Source: Vibrio marinisediminis
Lineage (GTDB): Bacteria; Pseudomonadota; Gammaproteobacteria; Enterobacterales; Vibrionaceae
Reading direction: 5' to 3'
Assembly (NCBI RefSeq): GCF_014050145.1
Contig: NZ_JACFYF010000007.1
Coordinates: forward strand, 62,001-126,000
Length of the DNA stretch: 64,000 bases
Shown: one piece after another, positions 29,410-38,924 of the stretch
How the letters are laid out: the number at the start of each line of letters is the position of its first letter
Position numbering within the stretch: position 1 is the first letter of the stretch
Position numbers and translations under genes: made by a program
Notes under the pieces: model-generated
What the model was told of the DNA's origin: nothing
The model's database searches: none
What the model saw: only the letters and a program-made list of their open reading frames with translations

Positions 29410-29916
29410 ATGCAACTAAAAAATATTGATAAGCAACTCTATCGTTCGCGTTTAAACATTGTGATTGTTGCTTGTATCGCCAGTTTAGCGATATCGAGCT
29501 TAGCTATTTCCCAGGTATTGATACAGCTTTTCCCTTCTGAGTTTGGTTCACATTTTTATTGGAACTTACTCGGTGTTGTAGCGAGTGCAATTATTTTGGT
29601 CTTCACCCTGCTCAAATTGAAAACACACCCAAAAATGCACGAAGTGGCTTATGTATGGGATTTAAAACAGGCGCTTAATTTGATCTATAGAAAAAATAGA
29701 AAGTTACTTGCGGCAGCAAAACAGGGAAATGTAGATGCCATGCTAGCGCTTCAGTTTAGTTATGAAGGGTCACGCCAATTATGGCAACTTGATGACAACA
29801 CGATTACCTTAAGTAATCTAAATGATGCGCAATTACAGCTCGATAATTGGGTTAAAGAGTACAATGTTGAATTGGATATCAGCAGCTATCATTCAGGGCT
29901 GTTAAAAGCCTTCTAA
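29410..29916 (+). CDS. DUF3087-like membrane protein
   Basis: 168-residue protein with two membrane segments near the N-terminus (about 17-38, IVACIASLAISSLAISQVLI, and 47-67, LLGVVASAIILVFTLL) and a cytosolic helical C-terminal domain of about 100 residues (VWDLKQALNLIYRKNRKLLA and so on). I take it as the DUF3087 family known in vibrios and Shewanella, from memory and not searched. Function unknown. A short perfect hairpin (TCACGCA...TGCGTGA, 29921-29937) follows the stop but has no T tract. Confidence 0.7.
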   Translation: MQLKNIDKQLYRSRLNIVIVACIASLAISSLAISQVLIQLFPSEFGSHFYWNLLGVVASAIILVFTLLKLKTHPKMHEVAYVWDLKQALNLIYRKNRKLLAAAKQGNVDAMLALQFSYEGSRQLWQLDDNTITLSNLNDAQLQLDNWVKEYNVELDISSYHSGLLKAF

Positions 29917-30060
29917 TTTTTCACGCAACTTGCGTGATGCAATGTGCGTTATCACTTCGTTTTGATCTTGTCTTCGTTTCTGAGCCCAATAAATCTGGTA
30001 TTGCAGGGATTTACCAATAAACGATAGTATAACGGCAATTTTTGTCGTAAAGATTGCATT

Positions 30061-30468
30061 ATGTCAGATGAAGAACTCGCGCTAGAGTGGATGCGCCAAC
30101 AAGCTCATAAAATCGACCCATACATTCATAATCCATCATTTGATGATTGTGTCGAGCTGCTTACCCCTGCTTTTAAAAAGGGAAAAAGTGTCGGTCAACT
30201 AAGGTTTCTACTTGGTGAAGCCGATCGTCGGGCTGGCGCAGCAGAGCGCAAGCATGCTGCCTTAAAGTATGCGAAAGAAAAAAGCCCCAATGCTGGTCAA
30301 ATTCTGCGTCTTCAAAGTAAGCTTCAGCAAGTAGAGTTAGCGTTGAAGCTCGCGACGGGAGACAACAACATGACAATATCTCAGTTTTGCTCAGAATATG
30401 ATGTAAGCAAGCGAGACGGTAACACCGCGTGGCATGAAATTTTAGTTCAGCAAAGTAAAAAAAAGTAG
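30061..30468 (+). CDS. Hypothetical protein, 135 residues
   Basis: Unrecognised cytosolic protein, charged and helical, with an N-terminal acidic helix (SDEELALEWMRQQAHKIDPY), a Lys/Arg-rich middle (GEADRRAGAAERKHAALKYA) and a Lys-rich tail. No signal peptide or membrane segment, no motif known to me. Ribosome site is weak (AAAG before the ATG). Convergent with the chemoreceptor gene. The codon pattern and uninterrupted frame support a real gene. Confidence 0.6.
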   Translation: MSDEELALEWMRQQAHKIDPYIHNPSFDDCVELLTPAFKKGKSVGQLRFLLGEADRRAGAAERKHAALKYAKEKSPNAGQILRLQSKLQQVELALKLATGDNNMTISQFCSEYDVSKRDGNTAWHEILVQQSKKK

Positions 30469-30499
30469 ATACCCAGCAAATCATGCGTCGAGTATCTAC
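30455..30499 (-). terminator. Rho-independent terminator of chemoreceptor gene
   Basis: On the minus strand GTAGATAC (30499-30492) pairs with GTATCTAC (30472-30465) across a 19-nt loop, followed by a run of eight T. It overlaps the end of the convergent small gene and lies about 115 bp after the chemoreceptor stop. Confidence 0.75.
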
Positions 30500-30612
30500 C
30501 TTGTTCAGAATGGCGTAACGTACAAACGAATCCGCCTATATGATTGTTGTCAGTATCTTGACCACCAAATTTACGACGGATTAACCACCAAGATCTCTGA
30601 TATGGTCTTGCT

Positions 30613-32187
30613 TTAAATTTGAAAACACCCCGTATGATGTCGTAATTTATTCCCAATCTCAGATAAGTGAACGGCCAGTTTTTGATTGTTTATTGCGTGA
30701 GAGCGGGTTACATGCGAAGAGTCTGCAACATGAAGAATTCGCTGTTCAATATCACAAGCTACCGTACTTTCTTCTCTTGTTGCAGTCGCAATATGATTGT
30801 TCATTTCATTGATTGAAGCGACGGCATCAACAATGCCCTCAAGAGCGATGTCTGCTTGTTGCATACTCTCCACCCCAATATTTGCCTGGCTTTGGCTCGC
30901 ATCTATGGCAAATACAGCTTGTTGAGCTTGCGCTTGCAAATTCGCGACTATCTCTTGGATCTCTTTGGTTGAGCTCGACGTACGCACAGCAAGATTACGT
31001 ACCTCGTCAGCGACCACCGCGAAGCCTCGTCCAGCTTCGCCGGCTCTCGCAGCTTCAATAGCAGCGTTTAGCGCTAATAAATTAGTTTGTGACGCTATGT
31101 CGTTGATCACTTCTAAAACTTTATTAATATCCATGCTGTCCGTATTTAGAGTATTGATGACTTCTCCTACAGATTGAATGTTGTCGTTAAGTTTTCCTAT
31201 AACTTGACCTGCATCTTCACCGACACTACGGCCACGAACCGCTTCTTGCTGAGCAAGATTCGTATTTTTAGAGGCATTGGCACTATTTGCAGCCACATCT
31301 TGAACCGTCGCGGTAATCTCGCTCATTGCTGTTGAGATAAGCTCAATTTCTCTATACTGCTGTTCTATTCCGGCAACACTTTCTTTTGCAGCGACTTCAA
31401 GTTGCGTACTTGATGTGCTTAACTCTTCACTAGATTGGATAATTTGCTTCATCATTGAAGAACAATTTTTTCGCGCTTCGTTGTAGTCCGCATAAAGAGA
31501 GCTAATTTCATCACCGCTATCATTTTCAGGTAAAGAGCAAGTCAGGTTACCTTTGGCAAACTTTTTTAATGCTTCACGTAGTGGCAGTAGTGGTTTCATT
31601 AACGACTGTTGAGTAAAGATATAAAGAAAGCTTGAAAGCAACATTAACAAGGACATTAAACCTAAAGTAATGTACATGTTTTTCTTTACTTGGGTGTTGC
31701 TTGCGACTTCCATCATTTGTACAGCACGATTCATCTCGGTGAGAATAATCACCGACTGCTTTTGAAGTTCTTTACTAAGATCGGTTGAAGAGGGTTCTTC
31801 TAAGGAAAGATTTTGGCGATATTTAACCCACAAAGATTCAACTTTCTTTAGCTGGTCACTAATTTCCAGAGTCATCGGCGAAGCAATGCCTTGCGCTTTA
31901 TTGCCATTTAACAAGTGTTGCATTGAAGACTCAAACAACGATATCGTTTGCTTCACCATCTCTGGTTGTTCTGCTCCTGACTGTACAAGTAATACTTCTT
32001 TCGCCACCTTTTGTGACAGCATTCTTTGACGTCCTGCCATATTAATTGTTGCTGCGTCAGCTTCCATCCCCGAGTAAATAATCACCATTGCACTGATGCC
32101 TGATGCAAGTATCACCATATTAATAACGAGTAGTTGGGATTGAATGTTCTTAAAACCGAAAATTCGCAAAAGTTTTCTTATTATCAT
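30613..32187 (-). CDS. Methyl-accepting chemotaxis protein with PilJ-type sensor
   Basis: 524-residue chemoreceptor. TM1 about 19-39 ([20 protein letters not shown]). A periplasmic helical sensor of the PilJ / type-IV-pilus MCP N-terminal kind starts with [21 protein letters not shown]2 is about 172-192 ([20 protein letters not shown]). A HAMP-like linker leads to the cytoplasmic coiled coil with signalling tip [18 protein letters not shown]. No C-terminal CheR-binding pentapeptide is seen. NarX-like nitrate or small-ligand sensing is known for related sensors, but the ligand here is not predictable. Monocistronic with its own terminator. Confidence 0.9.
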   Translation of the reverse strand: MIIRKLLRIFGFKNIQSQLLVINMVILASGISAMVIIYSGMEADAATINMAGRQRMLSQKVAKEVLLVQSGAEQPEMVKQTISLFESSMQHLLNGNKAQGIASPMTLEISDQLKKVESLWVKYRQNLSLEEPSSTDLSKELQKQSVIILTEMNRAVQMMEVASNTQVKKNMYITLGLMSLLMLLSSFLYIFTQQSLMKPLLPLREALKKFAKGNLTCSLPENDSGDEISSLYADYNEARKNCSSMMKQIIQSSEELSTSSTQLEVAAKESVAGIEQQYREIELISTAMSEITATVQDVAANSANASKNTNLAQQEAVRGRSVGEDAGQVIGKLNDNIQSVGEVINTLNTDSMDINKVLEVINDIASQTNLLALNAAIEAARAGEAGRGFAVVADEVRNLAVRTSSSTKEIQEIVANLQAQAQQAVFAIDASQSQANIGVESMQQADIALEGIVDAVASINEMNNHIATATREESTVACDIEQRILHVADSSHVTRSHAINNQKLAVHLSEIGNKLRHHTGCFQI

Positions 32188-32557
32188 GTCGTTCTTCTTA
32201 GATATTTGATTGAGGCTAACTTTCGCGCGGTATGCCTATTCCATAACCTTGCAATATCAATGATTAAAGCCAAAGCATTACACTAGAAAAGGAACGGAAA
32301 TAGAAAACGCATACAGCGCGACAAATTACTGACATTGGTGTCAATATTCCAGCATTCTACATTAACAGCGCATAGTCAAAACTTTGCCACAGATCAAAAA
32401 AGGTCGAAGTTACAAGACGAACGTCTCATACCTGTAACTAAATGTGACACAGGCACAAATCTGATTGCGTTTAATGTACAAATATCTAGTTGAACAATGA
32501 CTTAGAATTGGGGCAACCTGTATTTATTTCCTGCAGGAAGGCAAGAGTCAGGGTGGG
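32188..32557. other. Noncoding region left of defence island
   Basis: 370 bp upstream of the chemoreceptor gene, presumably with its promoter. A loose CRP-like element (TGTGACACAGGCACA) occurs near 32444, and a 12-bp palindrome TTCCTGCAGGAA near 32527. No gene seen. Confidence 0.45.
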
Positions 32558-32668
32558 GGAAGACTACTCGCCAGCGCTCATTGCTGGTGAGCTTGTATCT
32601 AGAATTAGTTTCCTGAACTCACTTTGTGGTACTGGTTTGGATGCGTATTGGAAGCAAATTGCCATTAG
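32558..32668 (-). pseudogene. Decayed 3' fragment of a gatZ-like gene
   Basis: The minus strand here is clearly related to the 3' end of the intact gatZ gene at 42266. The block CCACAAAGTGAGTTCAGG is shared exactly and flanked by further matches on both sides over roughly 70-100 bp, corresponding to protein residues from SQYMPNQYHK to about DKIGEVV. Relative to gatZ it has a +1 and a -1 shift and stop codons, so it is not translated. The upstream 5' part, expected at higher coordinates, is absent: the sequence leads into the AT-rich gaj-like genes. Probably a paralogue remnant truncated by island insertion or deletion (inference). Confidence 0.65.
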
Positions 32669-32673
32669 CTAGA

Positions 32674-32695
32674 GCCGATTTAGTCGGCACCTTTT
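32674..32695 (+). terminator. Terminator-like hairpin
   Basis: GCCGA-TTTAG-TCGGC followed by ACC then TTTT. A short 5-bp stem; no obvious active plus-strand gene precedes it, so it may be a relic. Confidence 0.35.
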
Positions 32696-32726
32696 AGCTC
32701 GAAAGTGCACCTTTTCATTATGTAAA

Positions 32727-32763
32727 CCATCACACCATCTACGTTCCGTAAGCTGTGTGATGG
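32727..32763. other. 9-bp inverted repeat before the gaj-like genes
   Basis: CCATCACAC (32727-32735) and GTGTGATGG (32755-32763) are perfect arms with a 19-nt loop, about 200 bp before the OLD-nuclease start. It could be an operator, an RNA hairpin or an island-edge sequence. The remaining bases to 32966 show no other gene. Confidence 0.4.
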
Positions 32764-32966
32764 CGCGATTCTGCCCCAAAATGAGCTAGAGTGGGATTGT
32801 ATGCGATTACCTTTCCTTATGCAGAGAACTCCAACTATGTGGCAAAATTTGTTAATCCACTACGCAATATCAACGCATCCGTGGCTTCAATCAAATATTC
32901 AACAGAATGGATATGCTAGCATAATGCACGTATTTAAGTTGCTGAAAAATATAAAGAGGCGAACCT

Positions 32967-35279
32967 GTGCATTTAGAAAGTCTGACAATAAAAAACTATC
33001 GTAAGTTTCGTGCTTCACACAACACTGTTTGTTTCGTAGAACCAGAGGTAATCGAGCTTGGTACGGAAGAAACTAGACCTGCTTCTGTAATTGCCCCCTC
33101 AACTACTTTGATAATTGGTAAGAATAATGCGGGAAAAACAACCATCGCTAATGCTTTAAAGTTACTGTGCAACAATGAGCAACCATCAGCATCAGACTTT
33201 AACCTTACTTACTTAAATGAGTTGTTTAATCAATATAGGTTAGCTTTCGAAATAGATGAAACAACTAACTTTCCCAGTTTAGATACACCTAGTATAGAGT
33301 TCTGTTTGAGCATCAAAGTGAACTTTAATGATGAGGATTTGATGACTCATCTAGCTCCTTTCATCGCAATAAGTGAAGATGGGAATGAAGGTCCTGTCTG
33401 TGTAAAGATAAAGGTGCGAATTGAGCTAGCAGAAGAGCCTGAGTTTAAAGAAGAAGTCAGTAGAATTTTTAAAGAAGCAGACACCGAAGAGAAAAAGAAA
33501 CAGCGATTTGAGAAGTTCTACTCACTACTTTCCAAGACAACGAGTAGCGTTAGCAAGGAAGGCAACTTATACCAAACTTCATTTATTGATCGTTTAGGAG
33601 ATGCAACTGAAACGTTTTCTTTAAAAAAATTAATAAAAATCAAAGAAATAAAGGCAAATAGACACCTTAAGGAAGGAGTTCTAAGTGATGTGTTTAATAA
33701 GATTGTTGCATTTCAGCTAACAAACGACAGTAGTTCACGAGAAGCACTTGAACAGAATATAGAGGATATAAATGCTCTCATCACAGGAAATGTCAGCCCA
33801 AAGAGCAGTGATATATCAAAGGTTCTGGGGCAGATTGAAAGCTCCGATAAGGTAGATCTAAATCTATCAGGAAACGTCACTTATGATGATATAATAAGGC
33901 GTCTGATTAAATACAATTTTATGGATGGTGAGGACTATATACCCGAAGACCAGTTTGGATTAGGCTACATAAACCTACTAAATATAATTGGTGAGATAAT
34001 ACATTTTGTAGATAGCTATGAGGATAAAAGCCACTTTAGTAGAATCAATTTACTCTTTATAGAGGAACCTGAAGCATTTATGCATCCACAAATGCAAGAG
34101 TTCTTTATAAAACGTATTGATGATGCAGTGAAGAAAGCATTAGAGATAGCTAACACTTCCTCTGAGATATCAAAGACTCTTCAGTGTCAGATTGCAATCA
34201 CAACACACTCCTCACATATTGTTAATAGTAAGATTCATAGTAGTAACACTTTCAATAATATTAACTATCTAACATCGATCGATAAATGTACAAAATCAAT
34301 AAACCTATCAGATGAAGCGATAGTTTCAAGCATTGAAGATGATAACGGAAAGGTACTTAATTTCATCAAGAAACATATAAAGTATAAAGTTTCAGAGTTA
34401 TTTTTTTCTGACGCAATAATTTTCGTGGAAGGAGTTACAGAAGAAACATTGCTGAACTACTTCTTGGAAATACATCCTAAATTAAGTCATCACTACATTT
34501 CCGTGTTCAACATTAACGGTGCTCATGGCAAGCTGTATCTACCACTTGCGAAAAAACTAAGTATCCCTAGCTTAATTGTCACCGACCTGGACATTAAGAG
34601 AGCAAAATGTGAAAAGGGTGAAAGACACAAAGACACAGAAAGTTGCAGTGTTTGTGGGCAAATCGCAAAAAGTGATGACGCAGAGTGTGTAAAAGGAACC
34701 CTTCCATCTTTTGTACAAATTACTAGCCTAGCTGACAGAACGACTACTAATACCACTCTAAAAGAGCTGAATAAACAACTTAGAGGTAAATCAGATTCCG
34801 AAGCCGACAAGCTCGACTATATAGATTATTTTGAAGATGAAAACCTCTACGTGGTTTTTCAAAAGGATTCGATAGAGTCGCAACACGCATCTAGCTTAGA
34901 GGAAGCTTTGATATTGACCAATTATGATAATGATCTTATCAATAACGTAATTGAGATATGTAAACCAAATATTTATAACAACATTATAAAACTTGGGGCG
35001 GTTCCAGGTGGATCTCGAAGTAACCTGATTGATAACTCTTATAAACTACAAAAGAAGCTGTCAGATAGTAAGAGTGACTTCTCAAATAACCTGATCTTTG
35101 AATTACTCTCTTTAGAAGAAGGTGATGCTCTACCTAAATTGCCAAACTATCTAGAACATGGCTTTGCATGGCTCGAAGCTAAGTTGGAACTTAATGATAT
35201 TTCTGTTGCGCCAGAGGACGGCAACGAAAGTTCTGACAATGTTGTTCTTCAGGAGGAAGTGTTAGATGACGCCGAATGA
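32967..35279 (+). CDS. Class 2 OLD-family ATPase-TOPRIM nuclease (GajA-like)
   Basis: 770-residue anti-phage type nuclease. The ABC-type ATPase half has Walker A GKNNAGKTT (51-59), a signature-like FGLGYINLLNI, Walker B LLFIEEPEAF (362-371) and the switch His in ITTHSSHIV. The TOPRIM half has IIFVEGVTEE (E488) and LIVTDLDIKR (D540, D542). Pairing with a UvrD-type helicase is the class 2 OLD / Gabija arrangement. It is longer than the described GajA (about 580). It also has a Cys/His cluster right after the TOPRIM Asp pair (C548, H554, C560, C563, C574), perhaps a zinc site. GTG start with GAGG 7 nt upstream. AT-rich compared with neighbours, suggesting transfer. Confidence 0.85.
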   Translation: MHLESLTIKNYRKFRASHNTVCFVEPEVIELGTEETRPASVIAPSTTLIIGKNNAGKTTIANALKLLCNNEQPSASDFNLTYLNELFNQYRLAFEIDETTNFPSLDTPSIEFCLSIKVNFNDEDLMTHLAPFIAISEDGNEGPVCVKIKVRIELAEEPEFKEEVSRIFKEADTEEKKKQRFEKFYSLLSKTTSSVSKEGNLYQTSFIDRLGDATETFSLKKLIKIKEIKANRHLKEGVLSDVFNKIVAFQLTNDSSSREALEQNIEDINALITGNVSPKSSDISKVLGQIESSDKVDLNLSGNVTYDDIIRRLIKYNFMDGEDYIPEDQFGLGYINLLNIIGEIIHFVDSYEDKSHFSRINLLFIEEPEAFMHPQMQEFFIKRIDDAVKKALEIANTSSEISKTLQCQIAITTHSSHIVNSKIHSSNTFNNINYLTSIDKCTKSINLSDEAIVSSIEDDNGKVLNFIKKHIKYKVSELFFSDAIIFVEGVTEETLLNYFLEIHPKLSHHYISVFNINGAHGKLYLPLAKKLSIPSLIVTDLDIKRAKCEKGERHKDTESCSVCGQIAKSDDAECVKGTLPSFVQITSLADRTTTNTTLKELNKQLRGKSDSEADKLDYIDYFEDENLYVVFQKDSIESQHASSLEEALILTNYDNDLINNVIEICKPNIYNNIIKLGAVPGGSRSNLIDNSYKLQKKLSDSKSDFSNNLIFELLSLEEGDALPKLPNYLEHGFAWLEAKLELNDISVAPEDGNESSDNVVLQEEVLDDAE

Positions 35280-37392
35280 GATAAGAGAAAAAGAGATCCA
35301 ACAGAGCATATTTGAGCAAATCGATAACTTCAGAAGTTTTCGTTTCAACGCTGGTGCAGGTTCAGGAAAAACATATGCCTTAATTGAAACGTTAAAATAC
35401 GTATCTGTTCATAAGATTTTAGCTAAGAATAGCCCTCAGAAAATAGCATGTGTTACATATACCAACGTAGCTGTTAACGAAATTAAAGCTCGTCTCGGTA
35501 ACTCAGATTTAGTGCACGTATCTACAATCCATGAAAGAGTTTGGGATGTAATCAAACGTTCTCAGCCAGAGCTATTGAAATGCCACAAAGAGAAAATTGA
35601 AGAAACGCTAGAACATATTGATCAGGAATTACAAAACTCAGATAAATCCAGGTTCTTTAATGGTCTTTCCGAAGGCGATCAAAGAAGCCTAGTTGAGTTT
35701 GTGTTTGAAAATAAGGATATCTATTACAGGGTAAAAAACCTTAATGCTGCTGGTTTTCGAGGTGCTTATATTCAGCACTCTAGTGGTGAAGTGCAAAGTA
35801 TCTTAAGAGGATGCTTAAGTAATATAGCCAACTTCAAGTATGTAATAGCCCTTTTGTACAAGAAAGACAATCTACAAAAATGCTTTGAAAGGATAATTGA
35901 AGGCAGAGAGAAACGCGTCACTTACGATAGTAAAACAAACACCGATAGGCTTCACTATATGAAGTTTAGTCATGATACGTTGTTAGAGTATGGGTTGAAG
36001 CTAGTAACAAACCATAAAACACTCTGTCGGATTATTATAGATACTTATCCGTATTTCTTTATAGACGAATATCAAGACACAAATGAAAATGTAGTTAATT
36101 TATTAAGAACTATACATGAGTACGCAGAGCAAAAGAGTAAAAACTGGATGGTTGGCTATTTTGGCGATGTTGCTCAGAATATATACGAAGATGGGATTGG
36201 AGAACGAATAATCGACTTGCACGGTGAATTATTTGATATTTATAAGGAATTCAATCGACGTTCTCACGTGCAAATAATTGAAATTGCAAATAAGATTCGA
36301 GATGACTTGATAGTCCAAGAGCCTATTTACGAAGATAAAAACCATGGCTCAGTTAGTTTTTTTCATCACAATTCAGAAGACAAGATTGAAACAGCAAAGC
36401 AGTTTCTCTCGTTCTATAGTGACGAGCTTGAAGGGAGCCCTGACCTCGATAGTCATAGCTCATGTAAAATAAACTGTCTTGTACTAACTAATCAGTTAAT
36501 GGCTGATCTTAATGAATTTAAAGATGTTTACGATGCTTTTAAAGCATCAACGATTTACTATGACCAATTAAGCACACTTGTGTTGTCACGACAATTAGAA
36601 AAACTACACCCAACAGTTTTAAATATATATCATTTGGTCAAGCTATATCATGAGGTAACAAAATCAGAAGCATCTTATTATGATATTTTTGGTGCGCATA
36701 GTAAAAACATGACCTTTTCGGAGGCAAGTTTAATAATAAGGAAAATTAAAGGTGAAGAAATTGAAACTCTTGATGATTGGTGCAACTTAATTATAACAAA
36801 GCTTGAAAATGAAGATTTAAGGAAAAATATAGTCCGAGCTCTTGATAACTGCACAAATTTTGACAGAAGTGCGATAGAAACATCAGAAGCTTTCAGAGCC
36901 GCTTTGATAGATAGTATTCACTCTCTTATGCTAAATGGTGCTGAACAACAGGATGAAGTTGAACAGAAAACAAAAATGATTCTTGAGCTACGAATTAGAT
37001 CTCTAGTTTGTTGGCTAAATTTCATTGATGGATTTGAAAGTGATAAAATTAGCTATCATACATACCATGGAACTAAAGGTGAAGAGTACGACAATGTTGC
37101 AATAATTCTAGAGCATAATTTTGGAAGCAGGAATAGGAACAAGTTTAAAAACTATTTTGATTTGTTGCAAAAAACTGGAGAAGAAAGGGACACATTGCTA
37201 TCGGATCAGAATTTTAAAAATAGGCATACTAACACTAAAAACTTACTGTATGTAGCATGCTCAAGAGCCGTAAAAAACCTCAAAGTTCTATATCTAGATG
37301 ATATATCCGAGATAAAGAATGGTATAGAGCATATTTTTGGGGAAGTTAACCCGTGGTTATATTGCGATATTGAAAGTATTACATCGGCTTGA
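35266..37392 (+). CDS. UvrD/PcrA-type helicase (GajB-like)
   Basis: 708-residue superfamily-1 helicase. Motif I is GAGSGKT (30-36), Ia CVTYTNVAVNEIK, II FFIDEYQDT (about 264-272), III GYFGDVAQNIY, V HGTKGEEYDNV (601-611) and VI LLYVACSRAVKNL. It starts inside the nuclease gene (14-nt overlap) with a strong GGAGGA site 9 nt upstream, so the two are co-translated. In Gabija the helicase partner is thought to sense or process nucleic acid for the OLD nuclease. This one is longer than the described GajB (about 500), mostly between motifs Ia-II and III-V. Confidence 0.85.
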   Translation: MTPNEIREKEIQQSIFEQIDNFRSFRFNAGAGSGKTYALIETLKYVSVHKILAKNSPQKIACVTYTNVAVNEIKARLGNSDLVHVSTIHERVWDVIKRSQPELLKCHKEKIEETLEHIDQELQNSDKSRFFNGLSEGDQRSLVEFVFENKDIYYRVKNLNAAGFRGAYIQHSSGEVQSILRGCLSNIANFKYVIALLYKKDNLQKCFERIIEGREKRVTYDSKTNTDRLHYMKFSHDTLLEYGLKLVTNHKTLCRIIIDTYPYFFIDEYQDTNENVVNLLRTIHEYAEQKSKNWMVGYFGDVAQNIYEDGIGERIIDLHGELFDIYKEFNRRSHVQIIEIANKIRDDLIVQEPIYEDKNHGSVSFFHHNSEDKIETAKQFLSFYSDELEGSPDLDSHSSCKINCLVLTNQLMADLNEFKDVYDAFKASTIYYDQLSTLVLSRQLEKLHPTVLNIYHLVKLYHEVTKSEASYYDIFGAHSKNMTFSEASLIIRKIKGEEIETLDDWCNLIITKLENEDLRKNIVRALDNCTNFDRSAIETSEAFRAALIDSIHSLMLNGAEQQDEVEQKTKMILELRIRSLVCWLNFIDGFESDKISYHTYHGTKGEEYDNVAIILEHNFGSRNRNKFKNYFDLLQKTGEERDTLLSDQNFKNRHTNTKNLLYVACSRAVKNLKVLYLDDISEIKNGIEHIFGEVNPWLYCDIESITSA

Positions 37393-37415
37393 ATGAAAAA
37401 ATCTTCCTTAATTAA

Positions 37416-37455
37416 CATCAGTGTGTGTTTTGTAACTACAAGACACACACTGATG
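37416..37455. terminator. Strong hairpin after helicase gene
   Basis: CATCAGTGTGTGT (37416-37428) and ACACACACTGATG (37443-37455) are perfect 13-bp arms around 14 nt, starting 24 bp after the helicase stop. There is no T run on the plus strand, so termination may depend on other factors. Confidence 0.55.
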
Positions 37456-37772
37456 CTTCAAAAAATCCGTCACAGCTTGGAAATCGTTTGATTCCTATGT
37501 CGCTGTGGTAGAAAGGTGAACTAGGATATTCAAATAAACAACAGATACCCTTAGTGGTATCATAAAAATGAATATAAAATTATTTGATTTTATTGTTGTA
37601 ATTACAGATTGGCTGTTTCGTATTTTACATTCATTACAGTGTTTCAGTAGAATAAAGTTTACCCACCCACATGTAGTGGGAAGTAGATCGTAGCTTTATG
37701 AGAGCTAATCCGAAAAGTGAGAGTAGTCGACGAATCATAACTCACAATTGTCCAAAAGCGTGTTAATGACTG
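37456..37772. other. Noncoding region right of defence island
   Basis: About 320 bp of AT-rich sequence without a gene. It contains two small hairpins, GATACC-CTTAGT-GGTATC (37544-37561) and CCCAC-ATGTA-GTGGG near 37670. No direct repeat, integrase or tRNA end marking an island boundary was found. Confidence 0.45.
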
Positions 37773-37812
37773 AATTGGTGTAGCTTGGCTCATTACTCAA
37801 GCTACACCAATT
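37773..37812. terminator. Perfect 15-bp hairpin between convergent genes
   Basis: AATTGGTGTAGCTTG (37773-37787) and CAAGCTACACCAATT (37798-37812) enclose a 10-nt loop, 20 bp beyond the stop of the minus-strand hydrolase gene. Symmetric, so likely bidirectional, though without a long T tract. Confidence 0.65.
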
Positions 37813-37831
37813 AGAAGTGAAGAAAGGATGT

Positions 37832-38704
37832 CTATCCTCGTAGTATCGGGTTTGTTAGGCAAGTAGGTCCGCCTTCACAGGCCATGCACAGTGCATCTCC
37901 CTCAAACACGTGTACTGTCACGCCATTTTCTTCCATCACTTTTTTGGTTTTTGGAAATCCATCGATCATTATGCAGTTGTCTGGTGATGTTGGAAGCACG
38001 TTCAAGTTCAGACCAAACGATGCTTCAAATTCATCCGCGGGGGCAATAACCAAATCGATATTAGAGTCCTTGAGTAAGCTCCATAAACGAGCGGGTATCA
38101 AAGGAGGGTGAACAAGATATTTGGTTTCCGTTAAAGGTGAAATAACCGACATGAGATGAAGGCACGCCTCTTCACCCGCCCAGTAAGGCATATCGAATCC
38201 AAGTACACGAATATCATGAGGGTTAAGGATCTCATTTAATTGCTGGACACCTTCTTCGTTTGAGCGAAAACCCAGCCCAACCAGTAGGGTATTTTCATTC
38301 AACCAAATCGTATCTCCTCCTTCAATCATGGCATTGCCCGAAAGCTCACCGAGTATTGGGATGCCGGCTTTTTTATAGGCTTCACGGTGAAGAGTAGGCT
38401 CCGGTGAGCGAAGTTTTTTGCCCATACGAAGTGGAACCGCACCAGCTTTCGTAATTAAAGAGGCATCGCGGGTAAACATAGAGTCTGATAACCCATCGCC
38501 ATTGTCTTCTATCCAAACAATATCGGTGCCGGTGCTTTCAATCAAAGCCGCAAACTCATCGTATTGCTGAATGGCTTTTTCAGGATTGAATAGATGGTTG
38601 TAGTGCCAAACTTCTCGATCTGCTTGTTGTAAACTTTTCCCAGGACGGCGCATCAACACGCGCGACATCTTTTCTGCCATTAACTGGCAACCGTAATTAG
38701 CCAT
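37832..38704 (-). CDS. Arginine deiminase / dimethylarginine hydrolase-fold enzyme
   Basis: 290-residue guanidino-group-modifying enzyme (amidinotransferase/DDAH/ADI superfamily). The family Asp is in DSMFTRDASLI, the Glu-Gly-Gly of the substrate pocket in AMIEGGDTIW, the catalytic His in EEACLHLMSV and the nucleophilic Cys in GGPTCLTNP (C282). It probably hydrolyses arginine, a methylarginine or a related guanidino compound. It diverges from an amino-acid ABC importer, which fits import and breakdown of the same compound. The ATG at 38704 has AAGGAAGGA just upstream; the longer frame upstream is not supported. Confidence 0.82.
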   Translation of the reverse strand: MANYGCQLMAEKMSRVLMRRPGKSLQQADREVWHYNHLFNPEKAIQQYDEFAALIESTGTDIVWIEDNGDGLSDSMFTRDASLITKAGAVPLRMGKKLRSPEPTLHREAYKKAGIPILGELSGNAMIEGGDTIWLNENTLLVGLGFRSNEEGVQQLNEILNPHDIRVLGFDMPYWAGEEACLHLMSVISPLTETKYLVHPPLIPARLWSLLKDSNIDLVIAPADEFEASFGLNLNVLPTSPDNCIMIDGFPKTKKVMEENGVTVHVFEGDALCMACEGGPTCLTNPILRG

Positions 38705-38762
38705 TCGATCCTTCCTTGGTGTTGTTGCAAGTGAAAAACATATTGACAACATTTTATACACA

Positions 38763-38778
38763 TGTATAAATTTATACA
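38763..38778. promoter_or_regulatory. 16-bp perfect palindrome in divergent promoter
   Basis: TGTATAAATTTATACA is a perfect dyad about 60 bp upstream of the hydrolase start and 147 bp upstream of the importer gene. The nearby TetR-family regulator (41418) is a candidate binder. Spacing does not fit an ArgR box. Confidence 0.5.
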
Positions 38779-38924
38779 ACTGCATAATTAGTTGTAATGT
38801 TGGGTGATATGCATGTTAACCAGGTGGAATGGGGTTGAATGGAATGACGTTGCTACGCGTCTTATGACCCACTTTTAGCTTAGATTCACTCGTTCTGAGC
38901 GAGAAATTCAAGGAAGAATAGACG

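Noticed and set aside
32490-32672. A 60-codon plus-strand open frame left of the defence genes
   Set aside because: Its second half is simply the antisense of the gatZ-like remnant, and no ribosome site supports it.
32674-32763. Hairpins before the OLD nuclease gene as an integron attC/VCR site
   Set aside because: No RTAACAAACG-type start, GTTAG-type core or roughly 120-bp VCR structure is present, and there is no neighbouring cassette.
38763-38778. The palindrome in the hydrolase/importer promoter as an ArgR box
   Set aside because: ArgR half-sites TGAAT...ATTCA are separated by 4 bp; here the arms TGTAT...ATACA are 6 bp apart and differ in sequence, so a TetR-type operator is likelier.
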